From the NCBI RefSeq assembly GCF_014205835.1, contig NZ_JACHCQ010000026.1, forward strand, positions 39,671-103,670: DNA of 64,000 nt, in the 5' to 3' direction. The notes beneath the pieces are model-generated. The model was given only the letters and a program-made list of their open reading frames with translations, made no database searches and was not told where the DNA came from. Positions 51,249 to 60,066 of the stretch are shown piece by piece. This DNA is from Pedobacter sp. AK013. Lineage in GTDB: Bacteria; Bacteroidota; Bacteroidia; Sphingobacteriales; Sphingobacteriaceae. Position 1 is the first letter of the stretch, and every line of letters begins with the position of its first letter. The translations under genes and the position numbers were made by a program.

Positions 51249-51820
51249 TGAATTTAAGGACATTTTTATATGGTCTGTTTCTGGTGTTGCCTTTTTTTCT
51301 GGCTTCCTGTGGAGACGATGATCTAAAAAATGCCAATTCAGTTTCACCAAATAAAGTTATTCTAAGCAGAGACCGGACCATCGGTGTCGATATTACCTAT
51401 AGCGATTCGGCCAGGATTAAGGCTAAAGGCTACGCGCCGATATTGGATAAAGTTACACCTAGCAACGGAAGTTCCTATCAAGAAATGATTAAAGGGGTGA
51501 GCATAGACTTTTATAATCCGAACGGAACTGTAGATGGAAACTTAGTGTGCGATTACGCCATTAGGAGAGACAATGAGCTTAAAACCGAATTCAGGAAAAA
51601 TGTGGTAGTGAAAAATAGTAAGGGCGATACCTTTTCATCACAAGAATTAATTTGGGACGAATCGAAGAAGATTTTTTATTCCAATCAGCGGGTATATGTG
51701 AAAGGTGTAGATGGTAGTATTGGCGAAGGTATTAACTTTAAAGCCCCGCAAGATTTTAGCACTTATGAAATGGATAGCGGAAACGGTGAATTGAATATGA
51801 AGGAAGGTGTGGCGCCGTAG
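51248..51820 (+). CDS. lptC: LPS export ABC transporter periplasmic protein LptC
   Basis: 190 residues. MNLRTFLYGLFLVLPFFLASC is a lipoprotein signal with Cys21 as the lipidation site, whereas E. coli LptC keeps an N-terminal membrane helix. The mature part is a beta-jellyroll-like stretch: SRDRTIGVDITYSDSARIKA, MIKGVSIDFYNPNG, RKNVVVKNSKGDTFSSQELIW and FYSNQRVYVKGVDG. LptC bridges LptFG to LptA and passes lipopolysaccharide. The order coaX, barrel protein, lptC is a normal Bacteroidota arrangement. The start overlaps the stop of the preceding gene. Confidence 0.9.
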   Translation: MNLRTFLYGLFLVLPFFLASCGDDDLKNANSVSPNKVILSRDRTIGVDITYSDSARIKAKGYAPILDKVTPSNGSSYQEMIKGVSIDFYNPNGTVDGNLVCDYAIRRDNELKTEFRKNVVVKNSKGDTFSSQELIWDESKKIFYSNQRVYVKGVDGSIGEGINFKAPQDFSTYEMDSGNGELNMKEGVAP

Positions 51821-52043
51821 GCGAAATGAGTGAATAATGGAATTTTGAATGCGCGTATGTTGAGCTGACTAAATTTTTGTTGTCCTTCAATCACTCAAAA
51901 TTCTGTCATCAATCACTAAAAATGGGCTTCTATTACCTTAAAAATTAAACACTTGATAAATAAAATTTTGTGTTTTCTTTTTTGAGGCAAATTTGTATCT
52001 TGCGCCCTCTTAAAAAAGAACTAAATAAATTTATAATTACAAT

Positions 52044-54128
52044 ATGGGATTAATGACATTTTTGCGTAACCGTGCAGGCTATATTTTAGTTTTTGCTATC
52101 GGTTTTGCAATTGTTGCATTTTTAGTAGGTGATGCAATTAACGTGGGTAAACCTTTTTGGTCAGCAAATCAAAAAGTTGTAGGATCTATTGATGGTAAGG
52201 ATATCAGTATTGACGAATTCGGACCAAAGGTTGATCAAGGTGTAAATCAAATGAAGCAGCAATATGGCGGTAGTGCAAATGCACAGATGACTGCTATGGC
52301 TGTTGATCAGGCATGGAATGCAGAGTTAGCAAAAGTTTTGTTAACTAAAGAATATGATCGTTTAGGTTTAACCGTTTCGGAAGACGAATTGGTAGATTTA
52401 TTACAAGGTCAAAATCCTAGTCCCCTTATTAAACAATATTTCTCTAACCCGCAAACAGGACAGCTAGACCGTGCTACTTTAATGAACTTTCTAAAATCGA
52501 AAGAACCTCAGGCTTTGCAGCAATCTAATATGTTACAGGAAGAAATTAAAAACCAGGCATTACAAACCAAATATTCTAACTTAATCCGTAACTCGGTTTA
52601 TGTAACCTCTTTAGAAGCTACAGATGAGTATAATAACCGTAACAAACTGGCCAACTTTAAATATGTAAGTTTGGATTATGCTTCAATTCCAGATAAGTCA
52701 GTTAAATTAACCGATGCTGATTATTCGGAATATTATGATCAGAACAAAGCACGTTTCAACAATCCACAAGAAACACGTGCTTTCGAATACGTTACTTTCA
52801 GTATCAGCCCAACCAAAGCAGATTCATTGGCAATCAAAACACAGGTAGATAAAATTGCCGCTGATTTCCAGGTAGCTAAAAACGATTCACTTTTTGCAGC
52901 CATCAATTCAGACGTAAAAGTTCCCTTTACTTATATCACAAAAGGTAAATTGGATCCGGCTGTTGATTCAGCAGTATTTGCTTTACCTGCAGGCAGCTTT
53001 TATGGCCCTAAATTAAGCGGTAACTCGTACAAAATCGTAAAAGTAGTATCTACCCGTATTTCACCTGATTCAGTAAAAGCAAGCCATATTTTAATCGATC
53101 CTGCTAAAGTGGGCGGCGATGATAAGGCTGTTAAATTAGCAGATTCATTAAAAGGATTAATTTTAAAAGGTGGCAATTTTGCCGAACTGGCTAAAAACTA
53201 CAGTGTAGATGGTTCAAAAGATAAAGGTGGCGAATTGGGTACTTTTGCACGTGGTGCAATGGTTCCTGAATTTGAAAATGCCGCTTTTGATGGTAAAGCG
53301 GGCGATATCAAAGTAGTAAAATCTCAGTTTGGCTACCATATTCTTAAAATCGAAAAACAGATCGGTTCTTCTAAAGTAGCTAAATTGGCTTATGTAGAAA
53401 AAGCATTGGCAGCCAGTAGCAAAACTCAGGCAGCTGCTTATAAAGCTGCAAGTAATTTCTTAACAGAAGTAAAAGGTAACGATTTTAACAAATTTGCTGC
53501 ACAAAAAGGATTAAAAGTGGCTGTTGCTGATAAGGTTGCATCAACCCAAGGATTTGCAGCTGGATTGGATAATCCACGTAAATTAATCCAGGATGCTTAT
53601 GCCGCCGATAAAGGTGATGTATTGCCAGAAATTTACACCATGAGCAATGCTTATGTTGTGGCCCGTTTAACTACCATCAGCCCGAAAGGTATTTTATCAT
53701 TAGCTGATGTGAAGAAAGAAATTGAGCCAATGGTAATTAATGCCGTTAAAGCAAAACAATTGAAAGAAAAATTGGCTAATGCCGGTAAGGGAAGTATTGA
53801 TCAGGTTGCAGCTAAAGTTGCACGTCCGGTTAATCCAGTACAGAATGTTGTATTTGCTAATCCGGTAATCCCAGGGGTGGCGCAGGAAAATGCTTTGGTA
53901 GGAAGCGTTTTCGGTTCACAGCCAGGTAAAGTGTCGCCCCCTGTTCAGGGCGAACGCGGTGTTTATGTATTTTCAGTTGATGGATTTACAAACCCTGCAC
54001 CCATTGCCAATATGTTCAAACAAAAAGAAAGCATGATGTTAAGTTTAGGACAGCGTTCATTGGGATCGGCTTTCCAGGCTTTACAGGAAAATGCGAAGAT
54101 AAAAGACAATCGTGTGAAATTCTATTAA
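52044..54128 (+). CDS. SurA/PpiD-like peptidylprolyl isomerase
   Basis: 694 residues. A single N-terminal membrane helix (ILVFAIGFAIVAFLVGDAIN, about 14-33) anchors it as in PpiD. A SurA_N-like chaperone region follows (VVGSIDGKDISIDEFGPKVD). A parvulin domain lies at about 346-445 (ASHILIDPA, FAELAKNYSVDGSKDKGGELG, FGYHILKIE). A C-terminal second chaperone part follows to residue 694. It faces the periplasm and helps outer-membrane proteins fold. The leader has a near-consensus TATCTTG at 51996. A terminator follows. Confidence 0.9.
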   Translation: MGLMTFLRNRAGYILVFAIGFAIVAFLVGDAINVGKPFWSANQKVVGSIDGKDISIDEFGPKVDQGVNQMKQQYGGSANAQMTAMAVDQAWNAELAKVLLTKEYDRLGLTVSEDELVDLLQGQNPSPLIKQYFSNPQTGQLDRATLMNFLKSKEPQALQQSNMLQEEIKNQALQTKYSNLIRNSVYVTSLEATDEYNNRNKLANFKYVSLDYASIPDKSVKLTDADYSEYYDQNKARFNNPQETRAFEYVTFSISPTKADSLAIKTQVDKIAADFQVAKNDSLFAAINSDVKVPFTYITKGKLDPAVDSAVFALPAGSFYGPKLSGNSYKIVKVVSTRISPDSVKASHILIDPAKVGGDDKAVKLADSLKGLILKGGNFAELAKNYSVDGSKDKGGELGTFARGAMVPEFENAAFDGKAGDIKVVKSQFGYHILKIEKQIGSSKVAKLAYVEKALAASSKTQAAAYKAASNFLTEVKGNDFNKFAAQKGLKVAVADKVASTQGFAAGLDNPRKLIQDAYAADKGDVLPEIYTMSNAYVVARLTTISPKGILSLADVKKEIEPMVINAVKAKQLKEKLANAGKGSIDQVAAKVARPVNPVQNVVFANPVIPGVAQENALVGSVFGSQPGKVSPPVQGERGVYVFSVDGFTNPAPIANMFKQKESMMLSLGQRSLGSAFQALQENAKIKDNRVKFY

Positions 54129-54149
54129 TTAGAAATTCCGTAATTTTGT

Positions 54150-54183
54150 AACCGTTCCGATCATTAGTCGGAACGGTTTTTTT
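54150..54183 (+). terminator. Intrinsic terminator of the PpiD-like gene
   Basis: AACCGTTCCGA (54150-54160), 7-base loop, TCGGAACGGTT (54168-54178), then a T-run. A strong 11-bp stem that separates this gene from the DUF2480 gene starting 11 bp later. Confidence 0.9.
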
Positions 54184-54193
54184 ATTTAAGGCC

Positions 54194-54709
54194 ATGGAAA
54201 TTCAAGAAAACATCGTTAATAAAGTAGCCAACAGTGGCTTAATTACTTTAAACCTCGAAGATTTTTATCATAAAGGCGAAAGAGTGGTTTATGATATTGT
54301 AGATAATCTATTTCATGGTTTAATGCTAAGGGAAAAAGATTTTAGGGAGTTTATTAAAAATCACGATTGGACACAATACCAAGATAAGAATGTAGCCATT
54401 ATCTGTTCAGCTGATGCAATTGTACCTACCTGGGCATATATGTTATTGGCCAATAGGTTAAAACCCTATGCTAATGAAGTGGTATTTGGAGACCTAAACA
54501 CATTAGAAGCTGTTTTATTTACTAAGGCGCTGGCTAAAATTAATCCGCAAGATTATGCCAACGAGCGTGTGGTGGTAAAAGGATGTGGAGATATCGATGT
54601 CCCGGTTTCAGCTTATGTGGAGGTAACCAACTTACTTACCCCTGTAGTTAAAAGCATTATGTTTGGCGAACCCTGCTCTACTGTTCCTGTATATAAAAGA
54701 AAAGATTAA
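54194..54709 (+). CDS. DUF2480 family protein
   Basis: 171 residues. ENIVNKVANSGLITLNLEDFY, KDFREFIKNHDW, AIVPTWAYMLLANRL, KGCGDIDVPVSAYVEVT and SIMFGEPCSTVPVYKR cover the family throughout. DUF2480 is a widespread Bacteroidota cytosolic family without established activity; some members are annotated near Fe-S assembly genes. Two conserved Cys are present (KGCGD and EPCST). No signal peptide. No such neighbour occurs here; it stands before the DUF3108 gene. Confidence 0.9.
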   Translation: MEIQENIVNKVANSGLITLNLEDFYHKGERVVYDIVDNLFHGLMLREKDFREFIKNHDWTQYQDKNVAIICSADAIVPTWAYMLLANRLKPYANEVVFGDLNTLEAVLFTKALAKINPQDYANERVVVKGCGDIDVPVSAYVEVTNLLTPVVKSIMFGEPCSTVPVYKRKD

Positions 54710-54789
54710 ATTTTGGTTTGCTTTTTGTATATCTTCATGGGAGGAACGGTTTAATTTCTTATGAAAGAAAATCTTTTCCTTATTCAGTC

Positions 54790-54816
54790 CGTCATCCTGA
54801 ATTTATTTCAGGATCC
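54790..54816. repeat. REP-like repeat, short unit
   Basis: CGTCATCCTGAATTTATTTCAGGATCC is a single hairpin unit (stem ATCCTGAA / TTCAGGAT). An open frame through it into the DUF3108 gene gives the artefact peptide HPEFISGS, which shows that the frame is not protein-coding upstream of 54844. Confidence 0.75.
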
Positions 54817-54843
54817 ATTATGCTGATTATCAACAACACACAA

Positions 54844-55632
54844 ATGAGTACAAAAGCAATGAAGAAATTATTTATAACCGTCACGGCTGGCCTATGCAGT
54901 CTTTTCACAATGGCTCAAGAACTTCCCCTGAAAAAAGAACCTGTATTTCAGGAAGGTGAAGTTTTACAGTATAAATTAAGATATGGATTTATTACGGCGG
55001 CAGAAGCTACTATTAAGGTCACTAATTCTGACTTAAAATTTGATAACAAACCTACCTATAAACTTACGGTTGATGCACAGACTTCGGGTACTTTTGATAT
55101 ATTTTATAAAATAAGAGACCATTACGATTCGTATATTGATAAAACAGATCTTTTGCCTTATTTCTATCAGGAGAATATCCGTGAGGCCAGTTACAGGCGA
55201 CAGGATAAAGCACGTTTTACGCAGGATGCAAAGAAAGTGGTATCAAACAGGGGGACTTTTACAGCGCCAACCAATCAAACATTTGATCTGGTATCGGCCT
55301 ATTATTTTGCCAGAAGTCTTGATATCAGTAAAATCAAAATTGGCGATAAGTTTAAACTGAACTATTTTCTGGGTGATGAAATCTCAGCCTTAGAAGTTGA
55401 ATATATTGGAAAAGAAACAATAAAAAGTAAATTAGGGAATATCCGTTGTTTAAAATTTAGCCCATCGATAAAACCGGGCAGGATATTTAAAAAAGATAGT
55501 CGCTTATACCTTTGGGTAACTGATGATGGAAACCGTGTACCGGTAAAGGCTCAGGTAGAGATATTGGTTGGCGCGGTAACCATGGAATTAAAATCGGCCG
55601 ATGGGCTGAAATATGCTTTAGCAAAAGAATAA
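54844..55632 (+). CDS. DUF3108 family exported protein
   Basis: About 263 residues. The start is set at ATG 54844 (MSTKAMKKLFITVTAGLCSLFTMAQ) or the in-frame ATG at 54859; an open frame reaching back to 54718 translates the repeat and is rejected. The mature part, GEVLQYKLRYGFITAAEATIK, FDIFYKIRDHYDSYIDKTDLLPYFYQENI, LDISKIKIGDKFKLNYFLGDEI and GRIFKKDSRLYLWVTDD, is typical of DUF3108, a beta-barrel-like periplasmic or outer-membrane family. Function unknown. Its stop overlaps the DUF3109 start. Confidence 0.85.
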   Translation: MSTKAMKKLFITVTAGLCSLFTMAQELPLKKEPVFQEGEVLQYKLRYGFITAAEATIKVTNSDLKFDNKPTYKLTVDAQTSGTFDIFYKIRDHYDSYIDKTDLLPYFYQENIREASYRRQDKARFTQDAKKVVSNRGTFTAPTNQTFDLVSAYYFARSLDISKIKIGDKFKLNYFLGDEISALEVEYIGKETIKSKLGNIRCLKFSPSIKPGRIFKKDSRLYLWVTDDGNRVPVKAQVEILVGAVTMELKSADGLKYALAKE

Positions 55633-56198
55633 TGATGATAGAAGTTGAACAGGTGCTGGTGCACGAAGATGTATTGAAAGAAAACTTTGTTTGTAATTTA
55701 AGCAAATGTAAAGGCATTTGCTGTGTGGAAGGCGATTCGGGGGCACCATTGGATAATGACGAAAAAGCAGTTTTGGAGGATATTTATCCCAAAATTAAAC
55801 ACCTGTTAAATGAAAAAGGTATTAAAGCCATTGAAGAGCAAGGGGTTTATGTTGTTGATGAAGATGGCGATTTAACTACGCCATGTGTCGATAAAAATAA
55901 AGAATGTGCTTATGTGTTGTTCGAAGGCGGTATTACCAAGTGTGCCATTGAAAAAGCATATGAGCAGGGTATCGTAGATTGGCAGAAACCGATTTCCTGC
56001 CATTTGTACCCTATTCGGATAACCAAATATCCGGAATTTGAAGTGCTAAATTACGATCGCTGGCATATCTGCCACGATGCCTGTACCTTTGGTCGCGAAC
56101 TTAAGGTTCCAGTATACAGCTTTTTAAAAGGACCACTCATCCGTAAGTATGGAGAAGGGTGGTATAAGGAGCTGGAAAGTTCGGTAGTGGCGATGTAA
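55632..56198 (+). CDS. DUF3109 family cysteine-rich protein
   Basis: 188 residues with eight or more conserved cysteines: FVCNLSKCKGICCVEGD (about 18-34), TTPCVDKNKECAYV, TKCAIEKAYEQG, ISCHLYPIR and HICHDACTFG. The CxxxC-x-G-x-CC start resembles CxxCxxxCC-type Fe-S or zinc sites of the YkgJ/DUF3109 families, so a metal or Fe-S cluster is likely. Cytosolic. Its start overlaps the stop of the DUF3108 gene by one base (TAATG), so the two are co-translated. No activity is known. Confidence 0.9.
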   Translation: MMIEVEQVLVHEDVLKENFVCNLSKCKGICCVEGDSGAPLDNDEKAVLEDIYPKIKHLLNEKGIKAIEEQGVYVVDEDGDLTTPCVDKNKECAYVLFEGGITKCAIEKAYEQGIVDWQKPISCHLYPIRITKYPEFEVLNYDRWHICHDACTFGRELKVPVYSFLKGPLIRKYGEGWYKELESSVVAM

Positions 56199-56449
56199 TA
56201 TTTCTTGCAAAATGTTAGTAAGCATTGCGATAGTAAAGTAATGCTTGATCTATACTTATACTAGGAATATATATCGCATATGCCAGCGTATACTGGAATG
56301 CGGTATTTCTTTTGTTGACGATCTATTCAATTTGAGCAAATACTTCATTGGATTTTTTACTGAATCCTTCTTTTGAAGTAGTATTTTACTATTAAACTTA
56401 GGCAATAAGAATCTCTTGAAACTAATTTTCAATTTATAGGTTTATAGTT

Positions 56450-56457
56450 TACCTTTG
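56450..56457 (+). promoter_or_regulatory. -7 box of the 70-residue membrane protein
   Basis: TACCTTTG matches TAnnTTTG exactly, 20 bp before the ATG at 56478. No TTG is found at the right spacing. Confidence 0.4.
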
Positions 56458-56477
56458 TATTTCTAACTGAATATTTT

Positions 56478-56690
56478 ATGAGCAATATCTCTGATCCGAA
56501 ACCGGTGAAAAAGGGTAAAAGGATGGGCAGTGACCATAATAAATTGGAAGAGTCTTACACGCCTGTTTCAAAACACAAATTCGAAGGATGGCCTATTTTG
56601 TGGATCTTAATCGTCATATTTTTAATTTCTGCAATTTTATGGTATACAGGGGCTACACCCTACTTAATTAAGTGGATTGCCAACAAATAA
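56478..56690 (+). CDS. Small C-terminal-anchored membrane protein (70 residues)
   Basis: 70 residues: a hydrophilic basic N-terminus (KPVKKGKRMGSDHNKLEESY), then one membrane helix WPILWILIVIFLISAILWY and a short tail TGATPYLIKWIANK. I do not recognise a family. It has a clean -7 box and normal Bacteroidota leader, so it is likely real. It would sit in the inner membrane with its N-terminus in the cytosol. A 36-codon membrane peptide is encoded on the other strand about 120 bp downstream. Confidence 0.65.
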   Translation: MSNISDPKPVKKGKRMGSDHNKLEESYTPVSKHKFEGWPILWILIVIFLISAILWYTGATPYLIKWIANK

Positions 56691-56809
56691 AGATTGTACA
56701 AAAAATAAAAAGACTGATTTTGGCAATATCGATCATTGGCTTTCCGTGAAAAGTTCAATGCATTACCACCTTATGGAGAGACGTTAATTTTGATGAAGTA
56801 AAAAACTGG

Positions 56810-56920
56810 TTAAAATTTTTCGTCATCGCTGGGAATCTGCTCAGCGGAGAAATAGCAGTACAACATTAATCCAAAGGAAATAATATAAAATGCTGCGATA
56901 ATTAAAAGGAATGTGCTCAT
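56810..56920 (-). CDS. Small membrane peptide (36 residues)
   Basis: On the minus strand ATG at 56920-56918 to TAA at 56812-56810. The product begins MSTFLLIIAAFYIISFG, continues with L-M-L-Y-C-Y-F-S and ends AEQIPSDDEKF: one transmembrane helix followed by an acidic tail, the same plan as the 31-residue peptide at 38433. It is isolated in an 844-bp gap and is too short for routine gene calling. No family is recognised. Coding is supported only by a reading frame that makes a plausible membrane helix. Confidence 0.45.
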   Translation of the reverse strand: MSTFLLIIAAFYIISFGLMLYCYFSAEQIPSDDEKF

Positions 56921-57534
56921 ACTAATAGTTATTTGGTTAGTGTAATTATAACGTTAAGTTATCTTAAATTGTATATGATGATGTATTTATTTTATGTTAA
57001 TTACTAACATAATTTGTTTTATTGTTGAAAACTAATTAAATAGTTTATTTTTTTGAGTGGTTACAACTGCCATTTATAATTTTATAAACACATCGCCTGT
57101 ATAAAATGGTATGAAAGCAACTGAGATGTACAAGTTGTTGTCTTGGGTGCTAAACCAGGGTTTTATTTCAAGGCAATAAGAGTAATATTAAAAAGATCCG
57201 CGGCACCAAATTGCCCAGGATAAGTTCATTACAGTTTAAAGCTTTATAAATAAGATAATCTCATCATTTTATTCAGGTAAGAAGTTAAAAAGCATAATTG
57301 TAAACTATTAATGTTGATGAAGAGATCAAAAGCGATTAAAACCAGTAATATCTACTGATCGAATGAGATGATCGACTAAAACTTAGAAAATAAATAACCC
57401 CCCGAGCAATATCATTATGAATTCGCCCTGTTAAATTTGATGTGTAGCAATTCAGATATTAAGAATGTCAAAATTAAGTTGTTTTTTGCTTAAATCTAGC
57501 TTACTTTAGCAAAATTGAAAATCATTTAATAACT
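56921..57534 (+). promoter_or_regulatory. Long leader region of the rfb operon
   Basis: About 610 bp of AT-rich DNA before rfbB with no convincing gene. A 22-codon frame at 57111-57179 is too weak to call. A promoter candidate lies at its end: TTG (57479-57481), 20 bases, TACTTTAG (57502-57509), one mismatch to TAnnTTTG, 25 bp before the GTG start. The rest is unexplained, and a cis-acting leader RNA is possible. Confidence 0.4.
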
Positions 57535-58587
57535 GTGAAAAAAATCTTAATCACTGGTGGTGCGGGCTTTATTGGCTCTCATGTAGTTCGCCGTTTTGTT
57601 AACAACTATCCTCAATACGAGATCGTCAACTTAGATAAATTGACCTATGCAGGTAATCTGGCTAACTTAACCGATATTGAAAATAAACCAAATTATAGAT
57701 TTGTAAAGGAAGACATCACAGATGCGACTGCGATGTTCGATTTGTTTAAAACCGAAAACTTCGATGCGGTTATTCACCTGGCAGCAGAAAGCCATGTAGA
57801 CCGTTCTATTTCGGATCCGACAGCTTTCGTCTTTACCAATGTAATTGGTACTGTAAATTTATTGAATGCGGCTCGCGAATATTGGAAAGGTGATTACGAT
57901 AAAAAACGTTTCTATCATGTAAGTACCGATGAGGTTTATGGCGCTTTAGGTGAAACAGGAATGTTTACAGAAACCACTGCTTACGATCCGCATAGCCCTT
58001 ATTCGGCATCAAAAGCGAGTTCAGATCACTTTGTACGTGCTTATCACGATACCTATGGTATGGACTGTGTCATTTCTAATTGTTCTAATAATTATGGCTC
58101 TCATCATTTTCCTGAGAAATTGATTCCATTGGCCATTAATAATATCAAAAATAACAAACCTGTACCCGTGTATGGTAAGGGTGAAAATGTACGCGACTGG
58201 TTATGGGTAGAAGACCATGCCAGAGCAATTGACGTGATTTTCCACAATTCGAAAACAGGAGATACTTACAACATTGGCGGGCATAACGAGTGGAAAAATA
58301 TTGATCTGATCAATTTGCTTTGCACCATTATGGATCAAAAGTTAGGTCGTGAAGCTGGAGAATCAGCTAAACTGATCACCTATGTAACCGACCGCGCAGG
58401 GCATGATTTGCGTTATGCTATTGATTCAAGCAAGCTGCAGAACCAACTGGACTGGGTACCAAGTTTGCAGTTTGAAGAAGGTTTAGCCAAAACGGTAGAC
58501 TGGTATTTACAAAATGAAGACTGGTTAAACAATGTAACCTCAGGCAATTATCAATCTTATTACGAACAACAGTACAGCAGTAAATAA
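57535..58587 (+). CDS. rfbB: dTDP-glucose 4,6-dehydratase
   Basis: 350 residues, starting with GTG (valine codon read as Met). Converts dTDP-glucose to dTDP-4-keto-6-deoxyglucose, the second rhamnose step. The NAD motif is GGAGFIGSHV (about 8-17), the catalytic STDEVYG (about 130-136) carries the family Asp-Glu, and Tyr156 with Lys160 forms YSASK. SNNYGSHHFPEKLIPLAI and GKGENVRDWLWVEDHARAI complete the family pattern. Cytoplasmic. It is the first of four overlapping or closely spaced genes B, C, D, A; its stop overlaps the rfbC start. Confidence 0.97.
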   Translation: MKKILITGGAGFIGSHVVRRFVNNYPQYEIVNLDKLTYAGNLANLTDIENKPNYRFVKEDITDATAMFDLFKTENFDAVIHLAAESHVDRSISDPTAFVFTNVIGTVNLLNAAREYWKGDYDKKRFYHVSTDEVYGALGETGMFTETTAYDPHSPYSASKASSDHFVRAYHDTYGMDCVISNCSNNYGSHHFPEKLIPLAINNIKNNKPVPVYGKGENVRDWLWVEDHARAIDVIFHNSKTGDTYNIGGHNEWKNIDLINLLCTIMDQKLGREAGESAKLITYVTDRAGHDLRYAIDSSKLQNQLDWVPSLQFEEGLAKTVDWYLQNEDWLNNVTSGNYQSYYEQQYSSK

Positions 58588-59135
58588 TGGAAATTGAACA
58601 AACGGGATTAAAAGACTGTCTGATTATTAAACCAAGGGTATTTGAAGATCCAAGGGGTTATTTTTTTGAAAGTTTTAATCAGAATACCTTTGAAGAGAAA
58701 ACGGGTTTATCTGGCAGATTTGTTCAGGATAATCAGTCTTATTCTTCATATGGTGTAATCCGTGGTCTACATGCCCAGACCGGAGAATTTGCACAGGCTA
58801 AATTGGTTCGTGTAACGAAAGGTGAAGTATTGGATGTTGCGGTAGATGTTCGACCAAGTTCACCAACTTATGGCAAACACATCGCTGTACGTTTAAGTGC
58901 AGAGAATAAACTGCAATTATATATCCCTAGAGGTTTTGTTCATGGCTTTTCTGTATTGAGTGAAACCGCAGAATTCTTATACAAATGCGATAATTTTTTC
59001 AATAAAGCCTCAGAAACAGGTGTGATCTATAATGATAAAGATCTGAATATCGATTGGTTGATCCCGGAAAAAGATCAGGCTGTTTCTGATAAAGACCTGC
59101 TTTTAAAACCATTTGCCGAACTAAAGCATATATGA
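58587..59135 (+). CDS. rfbC: dTDP-4-dehydrorhamnose 3,5-epimerase
   Basis: 182 residues. Cupin-fold epimerase that inverts C3 and C5. Family motifs: DPRGYFFESFN (about 21-31), QDNQSYSSYGVIRGLHAQ with the catalytic-type His62, VDVRPSSPTYGKH, and IPRGFVHGFSVLSE. Length normal. It overlaps rfbB by one base and rfbD by 4 bp (ATGA), giving a tightly coupled operon. Cytoplasmic. Confidence 0.96.
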   Translation: MEIEQTGLKDCLIIKPRVFEDPRGYFFESFNQNTFEEKTGLSGRFVQDNQSYSSYGVIRGLHAQTGEFAQAKLVRVTKGEVLDVAVDVRPSSPTYGKHIAVRLSAENKLQLYIPRGFVHGFSVLSETAEFLYKCDNFFNKASETGVIYNDKDLNIDWLIPEKDQAVSDKDLLLKPFAELKHI

Positions 59136-59992
59136 GTAAAATATTAGTAATTGGTGCTGGCGGACAGTTAGGCCAGTGTTTGAAGGTGGTTGCGGAGCAA
59201 AGAGGAATTACTGAAATAATTTTTCCAGCCGAGCAAGATGCCAACATTTTGAACCAAAGTGGTTTAAATGAACTCTTAGCGAAAGAAAAACCTGCTTATG
59301 TGATCAACTGTGCTGCCTATACGGCTGTTGATAAAGCAGAAGATGAGGTTGACCTGGCAAAAGCCATTAATGAGACAGGTGCAGCCTATCTGGCTTCGGC
59401 TTGTTTGGCAAATGGGGCAACACTTATACATGTATCTACCGATTTTGTTTTCGAAGGAAATGAGGTTAAATTGCTAAAAGAAGATGATGAAGCAAAACCA
59501 ATTAATGTTTATGGTGTAACCAAACTGGATGGAGAAAAAGTAGTTGTTTCAACACTGCCTGCTCATTTCATTATCCGCACCAGTTGGTTGTATTCTGAGT
59601 ACGCTAACAACTTTGTAAAAACCATGCTTAAACTTGGTTCCGAGCGTGATGAACTGAATATCATTGCCGATCAGGTGGGCACACCCACTTATGCGATCGA
59701 TCTGGCAAATGCCATTTTTGATATTGTAAGTTCTTCATCTACCGCTTATGGTGTATATCATTATAGCAACGAAGGTGTAACCAGCTGGTTCGACTTTGCC
59801 AAAGCGATTTTCGATATTAGCAATACACAGGTAAAAGCGAATCCGATTCCAGGTTCGGCCTATCCAACAAAAGCTACAAGACCGGCATTTTCAGTAATGG
59901 ATAAAAGCAAAATCAAGAATACTTTTAATGTCCAAATTCCGTATTGGAGAGATAGTTTGGTGGAATGTATAAAACAAATTAAAATACAATAA
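59132..59992 (+). CDS. rfbD: dTDP-4-dehydrorhamnose reductase
   Basis: 286 residues. Reduces dTDP-4-keto-rhamnose to dTDP-L-rhamnose with NADPH. The N-terminus ILVIGAGGQLGQCL (about 4-17) is the Rossmann motif. VINCAAYTAVDKAEDE, STDFVFEG, the YGVTK form of YxxxK and IRTSWLYSEY are as expected. Length normal. It is separated from rfbA by 70 bp that contain a 15-bp tandem repeat. Confidence 0.96.
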   Translation: MSKILVIGAGGQLGQCLKVVAEQRGITEIIFPAEQDANILNQSGLNELLAKEKPAYVINCAAYTAVDKAEDEVDLAKAINETGAAYLASACLANGATLIHVSTDFVFEGNEVKLLKEDDEAKPINVYGVTKLDGEKVVVSTLPAHFIIRTSWLYSEYANNFVKTMLKLGSERDELNIIADQVGTPTYAIDLANAIFDIVSSSSTAYGVYHYSNEGVTSWFDFAKAIFDISNTQVKANPIPGSAYPTKATRPAFSVMDKSKIKNTFNVQIPYWRDSLVECIKQIKIQ

Positions 59993-60021
59993 ATAGCCGT
60001 CATATTTCATTTAGGACTATC

Positions 60022-60066
60022 ATGACCAATGAACCAATGACCAATGAACCAATGACTAAAATATGA
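60022..60066 (+). other. 15-bp tandem repeat forming a leader peptide that overlaps the rfbA start
   Basis: ATGACCAATGAACCA is present twice (60022-60036, 60037-60051) and begins a third time. It reads as an open frame M-T-N-E-P repeated, M-T-K-I, then TGA at 60064-60066. The TGA overlaps the rfbA ATG (60063-60065) in ATGA form, the arrangement of translationally coupled genes. Whether it is translated is unknown; a chance result of a word-repeat spacer is the alternative. Confidence 0.4.

Noticed and set aside
57111..57179. 22-codon frame (MKATEMYKLLSWVLNQG...) upstream of rfbB
   Set aside because: Too short and without a promoter box; it could be a leader peptide, but nothing beyond the open frame supports it.
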